In this document: in pieces, positions 1-12,368 of the stretch
Position numbering within the stretch: the first letter of the stretch is position 1
How the letters are laid out: each line of letters starts with the position of its first letter
NCBI RefSeq assembly: GCF_037975245.1
Contig: NC_092578.1
Span: 2,792,001-2,856,000 of the forward strand
Direction: 5' to 3'
From: Apostichopus japonicus
Taxonomy: Eukaryota; Echinodermata; Holothuroidea; Aspidochirotida; Stichopodidae
Length of the DNA: 64,000 nt
Program-made: the position numbers and the translations under genes
The notes under the pieces: generated by a model
Told to the model about the DNA's origin: nothing
Database searches by the model: none
What the model saw: only the letters and a program-made list of their open reading frames with translations

Positions 1-101
1 ACTCCTGACTTCCCGATTACGCAATGTCTATCATGAAGGATTAACGAACGCACGTGCGGCGGTAACTATGGCAACTTTTGAAAGTTCCAGTCGTTTTGTC
101 A

Positions 102-111
102 ATATATATAT

Positions 112-176
<65 letters not shown>
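102..176. repeat. (AT)n microsatellite with closing arms
   Basis: An almost pure AT dinucleotide tract with one phase slip near 121. It is bordered by TTGTCAA on the left and TTGACAA on the right, so the whole tract and its borders are one inverted repeat that could extrude as a cruciform. No coding signal. Confidence 0.97.
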
Positions 177-178
<2 letters not shown>

Positions 179-363
179 ACAATTATTTAGTTTCTTTTCC
201 AACTTCAAAGGTAGAAGCATTCACAAAATAAACGTCATTTCCCCCATGCAACAATAACAAAGATGAAATATTTGGACGATTCCGGATAAAACGACAATTA
301 TTTTCTTCGAAAGTTTAAACCCAAATGTAAACATTTGTTATCATTATTTTTAATCCAAATATG

Positions 364-420
364 CAATTCAATTCAATTCAATTCAATTCACCCTTTTTAT
401 TTGTGCACAGCCGACACAAA
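364..420 (-). mobile_element. Probable LINE 3' tail, (GAATT)n read on the minus strand
   Basis: Five perfect copies of the pentamer CAATT occupy 364-390. On the minus strand these read as a GAATT tail preceded by AAATAAAAAGGG, which resembles the 3' end of a CR1/L2-like non-LTR retrotransposon with a short tandem tail instead of poly(A). The pentamer is seen directly. The LINE assignment is inference: no reverse transcriptase frame survives beside it. It could also be a plain pentanucleotide microsatellite. Confidence 0.4.
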
Positions 421-3417
421 ATATAACCAATAATGTTCAATTTAAAATGCCTTGTTTGTATAGACATGCTTTCAAAAGCTTATATATACGTTGTTTCTGA
501 TTGGTTAGTATAGGACTCAAGCATTTTAACATATTAAACTTTTAACATATTAAAATCTTTTTTCGCATTAATTTGGACATATATAGTAATATTTGCAGAT
601 ATTTATTCAGCATTCTTGCCACAAGCATGGTTTGTTGCCTCTGGCTATAGCAGTACACGAAAACTATGGAACCAGTTGTTCTACGGTAACGTATAACCAG
701 AGCTTACACAGACCCTCAATACATATTACAATCACGGAATCCGACATAAACTAGGTAGTAGGTCATTCATTTGATTTTATCTTAAAGTTCCCAGAGAAAG
801 ACATGATGTACCGGAATAATTTTTGTTTTGACCTCCAGATGAAGGGAACGCTTAGCCACTGTCAATAATTCATAAATAGTCATAATATTTCTATCCATAC
901 CTGATTTTTTTTTTCTCTCTTAGAGCCCAAAAAAATGTGTAAAGATAAACTTTTATACTACAACTGCTTACATAAAAACCCATCCACATTCCGAGCACTT
1001 ATATAAAACAAAATCGTAAACAACACTCAGGGAATTAGGATTTACAACGTGTTTGTATAGAACGTACTTGACCCCAGTGAACCTGTACATACAACTTTAG
1101 TGCCCTTGGTATAACATATACATTTGGGGAAATTTTAGAAGGAGAAAAAAACAATTGAAAGGATTTTATCTTAAGATATAATTGGAAATTTTTGGAAATC
1201 TAAGTATAAAGTAGCGGAGACCCCACACGGTGTATAAAAAGTCAAAATAATGCAAATATAAAAGAGACCTGATTTACAGAGATAATGTTCAGGTACTTGT
1301 TTTTATCTCTACTATGTAATACTTTAATATCACAGTTCATTTTTTTTCTGCAGGAAGAAAATTGGCAACTTATAAATGTGTGTATGTGGCCTCTAAACTA
1401 TACAGTATATACTAATGTACATATTCGTACTTTTCCATCGTACCAGTTCTCGCCCTCGTCATAGACCAAGGGGAAATATAGAAGAAAACTCAAACTTATC
1501 AACAAACATTGTTACCCTACGATACTTGAAATGTCTCTCAAAACGTTATTCTGTCTTAAGATATGTCTATATTTGTCCTTTTCCCCCTCTTCTATAGCAG
1601 GATGAGAAGTTTCGTTCTCAGTTCCAATTGATACATCAGCTTTCTGCTTCATTCGAAAAAAAGCTTAAAATTATCTAGATATCTCTCTTTTTTTCTTGAA
1701 AGTCTTTCTAGTTTTGAGAGAAACTATAAGGAAATAAACTCATTTTTTGGTGAGTTCTATTGTACTATTGTTTGTTACAACTACATTTGACAGTTAAGTA
1801 TAAAATACCTTATAATCGTTTCACAAAATGTCTGTAATCGGAATATTGAATATATTCCTGTTGATAATATCATTTACTTGGTTATTTACTTTGACAAAAT
1901 TGTCTGCCTCTGAAAAACTACAACAGCATAGGCCTACAAATAAGTGCCTATCTTCTATGCTACTATTGTGTATTGCTTTATAACGGGAGTGAAATCCGAT
2001 GCTTACTTAAAACTAATCGAAATCCTATCAGCCAAACCTGTTGAGGAAGCTATATTGTAATGGCTGGATATGTCATGCGATGCCATTCAAACCAATCACG
2101 ACCGAATTATGGAACGCCAAATAGGTCTAATCAAAGGGTAGACATCTTTTCGGCGATATTTACTTGGAATATGACACCAACATTGAAAGAGGTTCTGGAA
2201 CGTCAAGCAGAACTGAGCGAACGATTCCTAAAGTTCATATTTCAAATAAAAAGACAATTTACCTTTTTATTTTTAACAACGTTATAAGCAACATTGCTTC
2301 AATTGTCTTATGCCTCAAAGATTATCTTCATGAGACTTTTAAACTTTAATCTTAAATCTTTAATAGAATGTCTATCGTCTAAAGATCGTTTCCATATATA
2401 TATAAATGGCAAAAACAAAACGATGCAATAATGTTCTTTTTGTATTAAGTGTCAGTTTCTCGTAGGCCTCTCAGCTAGATTCTACAAGTGTTAATTGGAC
2501 ACCTGAATATAACTTTAAAGGATCTTACCATATATTATGTACTTGATTCTCTTAATATTGTGCATAGTACTTCAGATGATTCATAAAGCTGAATGAAATA
2601 TTGAATACTGCTTTAAATAAAGACGTTTATAATGTAGTCATGGTTTGTAGTGCAGTCAATGACGTGAGGGTTTCTTGGCGTGATTTCCCCTGAATGTTGG
2701 TTGGCTGAACGGAGACGTGGTATGTATTCCTGATGGGGTGGGGGGCGGAGTACTGCATTACCCGCCCCCCCCCCTCTTACGACCCTTATATGCACCGGTT
2801 TAAATAAGCCTAAAGCACCTTCTTGTTTCATATTGTTAATGTCGTATGTACCTCTTAGCCAGATCCCTTAACGCTAAATAATACCCCGAGTGTTACTTTG
2901 AGGTATAAATTTAATACAAGTTTTTAATAATGAAGTCAACCGGGTACTCCCTTTTTTTCAATTTAAGTTGCCTACAGTTCCCTCAGTTACTTTCAATTAG
3001 CACAAATATCGGTATGTAGGAGGGAATTGTTAGCAACTTCCTTCAGGTAGGAGGCCGTTTTAACCGTCTGCTACTCTCCCTGTAGATCCAATTATCTCAA
3101 AATAAGTTTTATTCTTGTAACTACTAATGCTTTTAACAAAAGCGTGAAAATTCAACTTTTGTTATTTTTTCCGTATGTTTTCATATCGCTTCGCGTGACA
3201 TTTATTCTTTCAAATAAGCTCCCTAATTAATCCCTTGAAACTTTATCTACGCAAACTGATTTGACCCGTAACAAGTTTGTGAATTCATCGTCACGTACGA
3301 TGCGCTAATTGCCACAAATTTCTAAGGGGGCCAATCACATACTTCGAATTCGTTCACAGTAGCTATAGGATGATAGCAAGGGAGGGAAACAAGTTTATGT
3401 AATAACTGAATCTTAGC

Positions 3418-3418
<1 letters not shown>
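421..3418. other. AT-rich non-coding stretch
   Basis: No gene recognised. Open frames here are under 80 codons and match no family I know. Small items only: a TAGGCCTA palindrome near 1929 and a C run near 2764-2772 facing a G-rich patch at 2735-2746. Confidence 0.6.

Positions 3419-3453
<35 letters not shown>
3419..3453. repeat. (AT)n microsatellite
   Basis: A pure AT run that ends exactly where a partial copy of the tRNA-derived repeat begins, inside its B-box. Confidence 0.95.
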
Positions 3454-3455
<2 letters not shown>

Positions 3456-3832
3456 AATCCCGGTGGAAGCTGGAAGTTTTTTCACTGTTCTGGATTTTTC
3501 AACTCATTACGCCTTTGTCGTTTACCTCCATTTCATTAACAAAGTCTGTTCAACGTATCTCTTTTGAGATCCGGCTTTAGGAATCACAAATGATTTTGAG
3601 TTGATTAGCATCATGTTTGATCTCTTGAGTAAGGCAAATATGTCACCAAAACAGAACTAGTATTGTTCGATACAGGTGACAAACGCCTACAGTGGAATTA
3701 CAACCTTCCCTACCGGTTTCGAACCTCTGGACATACAATCAGCGTCCATAGACTAGTGGTTAGGGTGTCCGCATATAAAGCGGGAGGCCCGGGTTCGAAT
3801 CCCGGTGGAGGCTGGAAGTTTTTTCACTGTTC
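3454..3832 (+). mobile_element. tRNA-derived repeat, copy 1 (about 1.1 tandem units)
   Basis: This block shares about 290 bp at high identity with 28,409-28,720, so it is an interspersed repeat. It opens inside a B-box remnant (AATCCCGGTGG at 3456), runs through a body of about 285 bp, and closes with a complete tRNA-like module at 3742-3812 followed by the same GCTGGAAGTTTTTTCACTG tail seen at its start. The two AATCCCGGTGG motifs are 342 bp apart, so the element is a tandem repeat with a unit of about 342 bp. A second B-box-like word, GGTTTCGAACC, lies about 25 bp before the tRNA module in both copies. AT microsatellites flank both ends. Polymerase III origin is inferred from the A/B boxes. 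Short open frames across it are incidental. Confidence 0.8.
3742..3812 (+). pseudogene. tRNA-like module (A and B boxes), copy 1
   Basis: It folds as a tRNA. Acceptor arms GCGTCCA and TGGAGGC pair 6 of 7. The anticodon stem TCCGC/GCGGG encloses the loop ATATAAA, and the T arm is CCGGG-TTCGAAT-CCCGG. TAGTGGTTAGGG fits an A box and GGTTCGAATCC is a consensus B box. The predicted anticodon ATA, the G-G acceptor mismatch and the position inside a repeat argue for a SINE head rather than a working tRNA gene. The D and anticodon arms look most like the Asp/Glu type. Confidence 0.75.
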
Positions 3833-3868
3833 TATATATATATAAATCTATATATATATATATATGTA
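3833..3868. repeat. (AT)n tract at the 3' edge of the tRNA-derived repeat
   Basis: An interrupted AT run starting directly at the end of the shared repeat, mirroring the AT run at its left edge. Confidence 0.9.
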
Positions 3869-4825
3869 TCTTTATATGACTAAAAGCAGATAAATAAGAT
3901 ATGACTCATGATTAACAATTAAGGAGGACTGTATTAGAAAATACACTAGAATTGTCGGTCCCACTCGGACCTTTGTCAATAATACTTGGAGTGGAAAGTA
4001 CCAAATTTTGTACTGTTTTCACGTTAACTTCCAGATTAAAACGTATTTCATTTTACACTGGTGTCAGGATTATATAGCCCATAGCTTTAAAATGTGTCTT
4101 GTGATTTCTAAGGAATGCTAAAAAAGTAGGTTTTTCTTGTGTTGTCAGAAAACAGAGCTATTCTGAGAACCCCCCCACCTCCCCATGGCACCCCTACATA
4201 AAGCTTTCAGGCGCAACCCGAAACTTGAATAGAAAGTTGATATGTCTTGCGTGCAAGTGTTCACGGATGCCTCTTGATCTTTGGAGCCCTTATGCCTCAT
4301 CTGTCTATTCCAAATACTGACGATGACCAAGTGACTGCACTTGAGCATTCTTACTCCAGATTCCAGGGGTGTGGGGTTTACACCCCCCCTAACCTCTCAC
4401 ACAAATATGCAAAACCTAATAATATACATAAATTATAGTCTAAACATACCTCAGAATACACCATTTGAAGTATAAAATCTTTTTCTTTTGCTGGGGAGGA
4501 CCCACAGACCCTCAACATTGGAGTCGGTTTTAATCGACGAAAAGGCCCCGCTCCTCCTTTATATATATAAAATTGTGGAGCAGCCCTTGACACCCCGGTC
4601 CACCATTCCTGTATCGTTATGATGCATATAGGGTGTATATTATACAGATTTGCAGTGATATATCACAGCGTATATTGTCAGTAAGTTATTGATAACATAG
4701 TACCACCAGCATGAACAGTGTGCTAAAGTTGATAACATCAATATTCATTAAAGTTTAGGGTTTATAGACTAAACATTATATTATGTGCAAATAATATCAA
4801 CGTAGTGCTTCTCCGTTATAGAGCC
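3869..4825. other. Non-coding stretch with possible old transposon
   Basis: No gene. CAGGGGTGTGGGG near 4362 and, on the other strand, CAGGAATGGTGGA near 4608 could be weak inverted ends of a decayed hAT-like element. They match at only 8 of 13 positions and no target duplication is visible, so I do not call it. Confidence 0.4.
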
Positions 4826-4889
4826 TATATATATATATATGTATATATATATATAACCGCATTGCATCTCCGTAATAAATGTATACATA

Positions 4890-4963
<74 letters not shown>

Positions 4964-5010
4964 TAGATATATATATAGATATATATAGATATATATATAT
5001 AGATATATAT

Positions 5011-5043
<33 letters not shown>

Positions 5044-5058
5044 TATATATATATATAT

Positions 5059-5091
<33 letters not shown>
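4826..5091. repeat. Compound (AT)n / (ATAG) microsatellite cluster
   Basis: Two AT tracts, 4826-4855 and 4892-5091. The second is interrupted periodically by AGATAG or ATAGAT steps, which suggests repeated slippage and point changes. The long Tyr-Ile frames on the minus strand are translations of the repeat. Confidence 0.97.
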
Positions 5092-5095
<4 letters not shown>

Positions 5096-5399
5096 CACAA
5101 TGAAGTTAGCAAGTTTATTCGGTAATTAAACAGACTCCGTACAGAAATGTTAACACCGGTTAGAGAGGAACAGCTGCAGGGACAGAGTTAACTGTAATCG
5201 GAAAATACCTAGGTCATTACACATCAAAAAGTGTAATGGCCCGGTCACAAACAATTAAGTTGTTAATGATGACGATAAACAACTGGATTGAAGACCAAAG
5301 ATATGTCAGAGAGAAATTGCATTTTTTATGAGTTATATGGGCTAATTATCATTTATTAAGTGTGCGCTAGTAAGACTGTCAGTAAAGCAATAACATTTG

Positions 5400-5401
<2 letters not shown>

Positions 5402-5443
<42 letters not shown>
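5402..5443. repeat. (AT)n microsatellite
   Basis: A pure AT run of about 21 dinucleotides. Confidence 0.96.
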
Positions 5444-5445
<2 letters not shown>

Positions 5446-6127
5446 TTGATCCTTTCGACCAAAAGGTTGCAATGTCCAAAAACATTCTTCTAATTTCATT
5501 TCCAGTCCTGTATCTTATATTTACACGATAATAACAAGAGTATACAAACACGTTTCTGCTATATGTTACATGAGCAGGATTAGATTAAACCACATATCTA
5601 CTTAGCGGCTAATCCCACTTTGACATTAACCTCTTTTAGATTATAAACGTCGCTATAACATTTATAATTTATCCAGGTTTTCTGTTCAAAACTTCACGAC
5701 GGGATTTAGCAACCATGCATCTATTCGTAGCCCTGACTTTCTATGAAGACCTTCTACTTAAAAGTCAAAGGACATTTTCGTTTTGTTTAAATTCTCGCGT
5801 GGCATGTGGTCCGGTATAAGTTTGCTTACATATTGTTTATCTATTTATGTATTTTATCGTTATACTAACTAAATTCGATCCTGACCACCCACACACATCG
5901 TTCAACCTCGGTCCACCTTACAGACAGAATAAGTATATTCCATACGGATACCGAAATGTGACGTGTGGGGTGTTTTGAAAGCGACAAATTCTCACTATAG
6001 GCCCTGAATAACAAACTCGAAATACATATTATATTTTTTGTTACAATTGAAATCAAAACACTATCTGTATTTTTCTCGCAGCTTACAAAACGTAAGCGTC
6101 CCGCTTGAAGATACCGTTATACTGTAT
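5444..6127. other. Non-coding stretch
   Basis: I see no gene or repeat here. Its right edge blends into the 54-bp minisatellite. Confidence 0.5.
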
Positions 6128-7339
6128 GCTAATTATGCAAACGTTATGGTTACATACGAAAGGCTGTGTAGTCATTATCGACTAATTATGCAAATGGTAT
6201 GGTTACACAATGAAAGGCTGTGTAGTCATTATTGACTAATTATGCAAACGTTATGGTTACACAATGAAATGATGTGTAGTCATTATTGACCAATTATGCA
6301 AACGGTATGGTTACACAATGAAAGGCTGTGTAGTCATTATCGACTAATTATGCAAACGTTATGGTTACACAATGAAATGATGTGTAGTCATTATCGACTA
6401 ATTATGCAAACGTTATGGTTACACAATGAAATGATGTGTAGTCATTATTGACTAATTATGCAAACGGTATGGTTACACAATGAAAGGCTGTGTAGTCATT
6501 ATTGACTAATTATGCAAATGGTATGGTTACACAATGAAAGGCTGTGTAGTCATTATTGACTAATTATGCAAATGGTATGGTTACACAATGAAAGGCTGTG
6601 TAGTCATTATCGACTAATTATGCAAACGTTATGGTTACACAATGAAATGATGTGTAGTCATCATTGACTAATTATGCAAGCGGTATGGTTACACAATGGA
6701 ATGATGTGTAGTCATTATCGACTAATTATGCAAACGTTATGGTTACACAATGAAATGATGTGTAGTCATTATTGACTAATTATGCAAACGGTATGGTTAC
6801 ACAATGAAAGGCTGTGTAGTCATTATCGACTAATTATGCAAACGTTATGGTTACACAATGAAATGATGTGTAGTCATTATTGACTAATTATGCAAATGGT
6901 ATGGTTACATAATGAAAGGCTGTGTAGTCATTATCGACTAATTATGCAAACGTTATGGTTACACAATGAAATGATGTGTAGTCATTATTGACTAATTATG
7001 CAAATGGTATGGTTACACAATGAAATGATGTGTAGTCATTATCGACTAATTATGCAAACGTTATGGTTACACAATGAAATGATGTGTAGTCATTATTGAC
7101 TAATTATGCAAACGGTATGGTTACACAATGAAAGGCTGTGTAGTCATTATCGACTAATTATGCAAACGTTATGGTTACACAATGAAATGATGTGTAGTCA
7201 TTATTGACTAATTATGCAAATGGTATGGTTACACAATGAAATGATGTGTAGTCATTATCGACTAATTATGCAAACGGTATGGTTACATATGAAAAGTCGG
7301 TGTAGCCATTATTGACTACTTATGCAAACAGTATGGTTA
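6128..7339. repeat. 54-bp minisatellite, about 22 copies, with 108-bp higher-order pattern
   Basis: Units start at 6128, 6181, 6235 and then every 54 bp to 7261, with a partial unit from 7315. Each carries CTAATTATGCAAA, then TATGGTTACACAATGAAA, then TGTGTAGTCATTATYG. Units fall into types by three diagnostic sites: CGTT or (C/T)GGT after the AAA run, TGATG or GGCTG mid-unit, and ATTG or ATCG at the end. From about 6721 the CGTT-TGATG-ATTG type strictly alternates with GGT-ATCG types through 7260, giving a 108-bp dimer period. The first unit is 1 bp short and the edge units are the most diverged, as expected when unequal exchange homogenises the interior. Several units contain ATGCAAAT, the POU octamer, beside TAATTA. 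Confidence 0.97.
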
Positions 7340-8317
7340 AGTAAATGGTAAAGTGACTTAAATGAATACACTTGAGAGTAATAAACAAAACAACCCATAG
7401 GACGTAAACAAAAAATAATGGTATTAGGATACCATACCCGTTATCCTGGGTGGTCGTATGAATATTTTATATTGGTTAAGGTCAAACACATCCAGAAGGA
7501 CTTAGAAATTGAAACTTGTCCTGTCATGCACAAAAACATAAATATAGTTTTGACTATAAGGTCAAGGGAAAAGTGTTTCTTAAACTTTTATCATCTTTTT
7601 GCCGTGAACCCCCCCCCACCCCTCCAATTAACATGGTATCGTGGTATGTGACATTCATATGGTCATCTTGACCCCCCACATTCCCTCTCTCCTACTCCAC
7701 TGCCACCTCCACCACCCATCTACCACCCCTCCACTACCCTCTTTATCAAGACAAGTGGTTTTGTTTTACTAATCTAACTCGGAATCTTCCTTATTCATGA
7801 CTGTTGTGTTGTAAACACTTTTTGTTGTTGTTGCAAACATGTCGTTATGTCATCCTTTTAATAAATCTTCTTTCTATAACCTTAAACACTATATGTAAGT
7901 AATCGATACAACACTATGACATTGCTTATTTCGTGGTTAACTTTCATGAATAAAATATTTTAATCTTTGGTATGAATATTTTATTGAAATCATTAAACAG
8001 CTTTGATAACAACTCCAATCTAGGCATCCGCAGTCCTCGAGGCAATGTGGTTGTTTGCTGTGGTATGAATTTCCACATATTTACTCGCTGCTGAGTATTA
8101 ATTGAACATGTTACATGTTACACTGGCCGCGAGTGATACTAAATAATTATAATACTAGCTGCGATGTTGTGACTAGTTTGTGTCATTATTTAAAATGCTA
8201 CTAACTTGAAATTTAATAAATTAGAATGGTTCAGCCTTTGGGGTTTACATCGGAAATTATAGCGAGAGTTGGGTGCAAAAAAATAAGCGACGTAATTTTG
8301 AGGCAGGGGGGAAAAAA
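7340..8317. other. Non-coding stretch with pyrimidine-rich patches
   Basis: No gene. A C-rich patch lies at 7608-7624 and a CCACC-rich patch at 7660-7740. Confidence 0.5.
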
Positions 8318-8332
8318 GGGAGGGAGGGAGGG
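8318..8332 (+). other. G-quadruplex motif
   Basis: GGGAGGGAGGGAGGG: four G-triplets with single-base loops, the arrangement expected to form a very stable parallel quadruplex. A G6 run precedes it at 8306-8311. Confidence 0.8.
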
Positions 8333-8667
8333 CAGGAAAATGGAAGCGCCATAATTTTCAAAGTTAAAATATTGATTAGTAATTATTTACCCGAGACAAT
8401 TTCGCGCACTCGTTTAATTAAACAGACGAACACTTGAACATGGTCTTAGATCTTATGTCGTCCCAAATTATTAGTATTCTCCACTAATGTTTGCCAAGCA
8501 TTGTTTCATATTTTTCAAAACTGTTCAAAGAGTTTCTATATAACATGGATAGCTCATCTAGTTCTTATACGTTGACATTGAAAGTCTCCGAATGAAACTA
8601 GGTTTAAGTTTCAAAGCTTTATCAACCGAAACGAAACGAAACGGCTAGACAACCCGAACACATCCCC

Positions 8668-8870
8668 AAGTGAACCAGAACACAACTCAAACACTTCACC
8701 AATACAACACTAGCCCAACCACAACACAACTACAACACAACCCGACACAACCCAACACAACCACAACACAACCCAACACAACCACAACACAACCACAACA
8801 CAACCCAACACAATCCACCACAACCTTACACAACCACAACACAACACGAACACCACCTAAGAAAACTCCA
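8668..8870. repeat. ACAAC / CCACAACACAAC simple-sequence array
   Basis: About 200 bp in which one strand is almost free of G. It consists of imperfect repeats of ACAAC and CCACAACACA. The Thr/Asn/Pro-rich frame on the plus strand and the Val/Cys/Gly-rich frame on the minus strand are translations of the repeat, not genes. Confidence 0.9.
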
Positions 8871-8885
8871 AACAAAACCCCACAC

Positions 8886-10133
8886 ACTAAAAAGTGACTC
8901 CCAATATCACCGAAGCATATTCACAACAAGATTATATGCATATATAGTGTTGTTGGTGTACAACTATAGTCCAATCTAACTTATTTGTTATACTTTTACA
9001 ACATTTTGAGCAAGTTCTCTCCACAACGACACCACTCAAGCAATTATGTTCTTAGATATTCCTGTAAATGAATAAACCTGTCAGGATAATTAAGACCATA
9101 TAAACATATACATAGTTTAATAAAGACATTATATCTTATACCATGCATGCTCAGTGATGTACAGACATGTTTACTAAGAATATGTCTGTCGATAGAAAGG
9201 CTTTTTTATATGATTTGAAGCCAATGACGTCAGCAACTCCTCTTAGCAAGACAGATATTACTACTTATCCCGTCTATGTAACATCTCATTGGAGTATTAA
9301 ATAAGCAAGATGATACGCCTATAGGTATATTACCTGATTCACGTCAAAATCAAACATATTCAATTTGTCCTTGAAGATTATGACGAAGTTAACACCTTTT
9401 GTGTGTAACCGGCTGTGTATGTATAAGTTGCTAATGAACTTGAACGACACGTGACAGCGAGACAACTTATCATCTTTTAGGTTTTATTCTCATACACGCA
9501 AAGAAACCGTGTGAAGAAATACTTGGCCGGCAGACGCGGCGACTTTGTATGTTGAGTTGTAAGGAGTTACGGAACTTAATATTAATATCGAGTCGACTGA
9601 TTCAGGATACTTCCCTTTTAAAGTTATGTAACTCGATTCACGACTCGTTACAAGAATGATCGATTATATACCAATAACCCTATCGTGCTCTGTAGATTTC
9701 TCCGGCATGCCGAGTCGCAAAACATTTCGTGAACGAGAACGAATATTCACAGCCAATGGCCAAGAAAAACCAACAGACGTACCCTAAAAACTAACATTAT
9801 CATTATAAATGCTTGCCCATTCCTCCCCTTCCCCGCCACCCCTAGCCGTGTCCATATACCCCAAGCACAACATTATGAAAAGCTGACTTTCGCATGTGAA
9901 GAGGACGGCCCTGTATAATCTTAAAAAGTTTCACAAAATTTCACAAAAACATTACTGTAGCATTATGTTGAACAATATGAGGAGGGGGGGGGGGGGAATG
10001 ACTGGAGCATAGACCATTTAATGTACCTATGATACTAAACTTAAACAGCTGTTTGTTTCAACAGCTGGTTGCAATCAACTAAACTACATTAAGTGAACCT
10101 GCAAACTTTTTTTCTCGTACACAAAAACAGAAT
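8886..10133. other. Non-coding stretch
   Basis: No gene recognised. A poly(G) run of about 15 lies at 9982-9996. Confidence 0.5.
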
Positions 10134-10170
10134 GTATATATATATATATATATATATACATATATATACA
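10134..10170. repeat. (AT)n microsatellite
   Basis: An AT run with two CA interruptions. Nearly palindromic edges: AATGTATAT on the left and ATATACATT on the right. Confidence 0.93.
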
Positions 10171-12368
10171 TTCCTGTCTTGCCAAGCATCAGGTAGCGAA
10201 ATATGAAAAATCTGACGTCATATATGGGAAGGATGAAGGGTGGAAATCAATTACAAAAACATGAATGTTATCCTTGTCTTTTGGCATAAATCCAGATTTA
10301 ATGAATAAAGATTTGGTGTTTGGGTAAAGATTTGAAATTTTCCCGTCTGGTGATGAATTTAACAAAAACAATGCGGTGAGTCGAAATTGAGAAACTTGAG
10401 AAAAGAAATTAGCCTATTACTGTAGGCTCAAATCTTGTTAATACATGGTTGAACATTAACATGAGTCATATGCGTGATATATCTGTATATATACAAACTT
10501 AAAGGCCATGTTATCATATAGGCCTATTGTAAAATCATGTTTCTTTTTAATAAAATATGACATGTAAACCACAGATAGGCTTATATATACCTCCTTAGTT
10601 TATTCAAAATGTAAACACAAAATTATGGATTCTTTGAGAAGATGAATAGATTGAACTCAAATTATGCATTTTCGAAAAGAGATTATGATATGCATGGAGA
10701 TGAATTTTTCAAATATCTCTCAACTTTCGTGTATTGTAGTGAGTATTGGGCACTTATTAATTAGATTTAATATTCTATATATTATCTACCTTGAATTGTG
10801 TTATTCTAATGAAAGTTTCATGAGCATATCGGTGGAAGGTATACTAATGACAAATTTTCCAATCAAATTGAATATCACTTGAACTATTTCTAAGAGTAAA
10901 CGAAAATTGTGGAGGATAAAGTAAACTTGCTTAACAAAATTACTGAAAATGTCTTTGAAGCTTAATAAGGCTTAAATCACACACTTCTAACAAGTGATTG
11001 GCGAGACATATTTTTTAGTTTATGAATGCATTTGCCATCTGGCAACAGCGAAGTTAATTGATTTTATCAACTGTTATTGGCACCTGTACTGAAAAAACTC
11101 TGTGTTGTTACATTGTAGGCTAACAAATCATCACCCACTAAGGGGACAAAAATCTTGCTTACAAGTTTCATACTGATTGATTTATTAAGATTTTCTGTAT
11201 CGGACTACTCTGCTAAGAACTTGCTAAGTCCCAAATCCCATTCATTTCGCCCAACCCAAACGTCTTCAAGCCCACCTAAACAGAATGTAGCATTCTCCCG
11301 CTACCCCTTCTCCCACCCACCACCCCCGCCCCCGTAAATCTATAGAATTTAGTCTAGATGAGTTTCATTTCTAGAAATTCTATAACACTTAAGTTAGATC
11401 TGAAAAGTCAAGGCCCTCAGATACAAATCAATGACACTACATTGGCTTTTGTTTTTATTTTATGTGTTTTCAAACCAACAGCCAATGAACTGTTACGACG
11501 CGAGTTTTAACCTTTATATGTTTGTCCCAGGAGTTGAGATTTAGTGTTCGCAATGACACCTAGCGAAATAGCCTTGAAGTAAAAATAGCTTTAAGCCAAA
11601 AAGAAAAAAAATTGTCATATTACTGCAGTAAGCCGATTCTGTATATTTAATAGACTTTGAAATTAACGACAGCAGTCATATTTCGTTTACGTTAGTACTT
11701 TGATTGTGGAGGGTGGGGGGGGGGGGGTTGAAGTCGGAGGGGACTTGCATCAAATCCTCGTATTATAACCAAATCCATCATGTCAAAAAGTTAAAATGTT
11801 AGAAAAAGTTAATGTATGTAAAAACGTGCGATAATATAGACCGCACGCATGCAGGAGGCTTTGCGATTGTGACTTAATCTCAAATCATTTCATGTTAAAT
11901 CGTCTTGTTTTGGGCATTCATTTTTTATATTCTTTACACAATAATGCCAAAATAATGCAGCTCATTGGCGTGGCTATAGCCAAGGTTAGAACAAGAGGGA
12001 GGAAAAGCCGAAAATATTGAAGAAGAAGGGGAAAAAACAGTGTTGTTATCTACTTTTGATTAACACTACTATATGCAGACATTATATACGGGCTACGAAA
12101 TGCCTATAGAAAGGACTGAAATCAGGTCTTGTGTATTACTTTGGTCAGTTGAGATCTTATCGTGTTGTGTAATACTAGATCGCAAGGATTGTTAGAATTA
12201 TTGACAGTTTGGTGAAGAAACTCACAAAGTGGCTTCATTACAAATGTCATTCGGGATACAGGTAGTTGAGTGAGCAATGACATGCTGGCAAAAGGGGCTA
12301 AATTAACAACACGAATACACGAATATCACCTATAGGCTGTATGCATTAATTCATAACATGTGTTATAT

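Noticed and set aside
3742-3812. Functional tRNA gene
   Set aside because: Although it folds well, the ATA anticodon is implausible, the acceptor has a mismatch, and the module lies inside a repeat with a second copy at 28.6 kb.
4362-4613. Possible hAT-like element with CAGG ends
   Set aside because: The ends match at only 8 of 13 positions and no 8-bp duplication is visible.
4781-5112. Long Tyr-Ile and Tyr-Ile-Ser frames on the minus strand
   Set aside because: Pure translations of the AT/ATAG microsatellite. The same applies near 15.9, 23.2, 28.4, 48.8 and 52.4 kb.
6128-7339. CRISPR array
   Set aside because: Units are contiguous 54-bp repeats with no unique spacers, in clearly eukaryotic DNA.
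11028-11055. GCATTTGCCATCTGGCAACAG as another fragment of the 24.3/47.7-kb element
   Set aside because: Only about 11 and 7 bases agree, separated by an insertion. Too little for a call.
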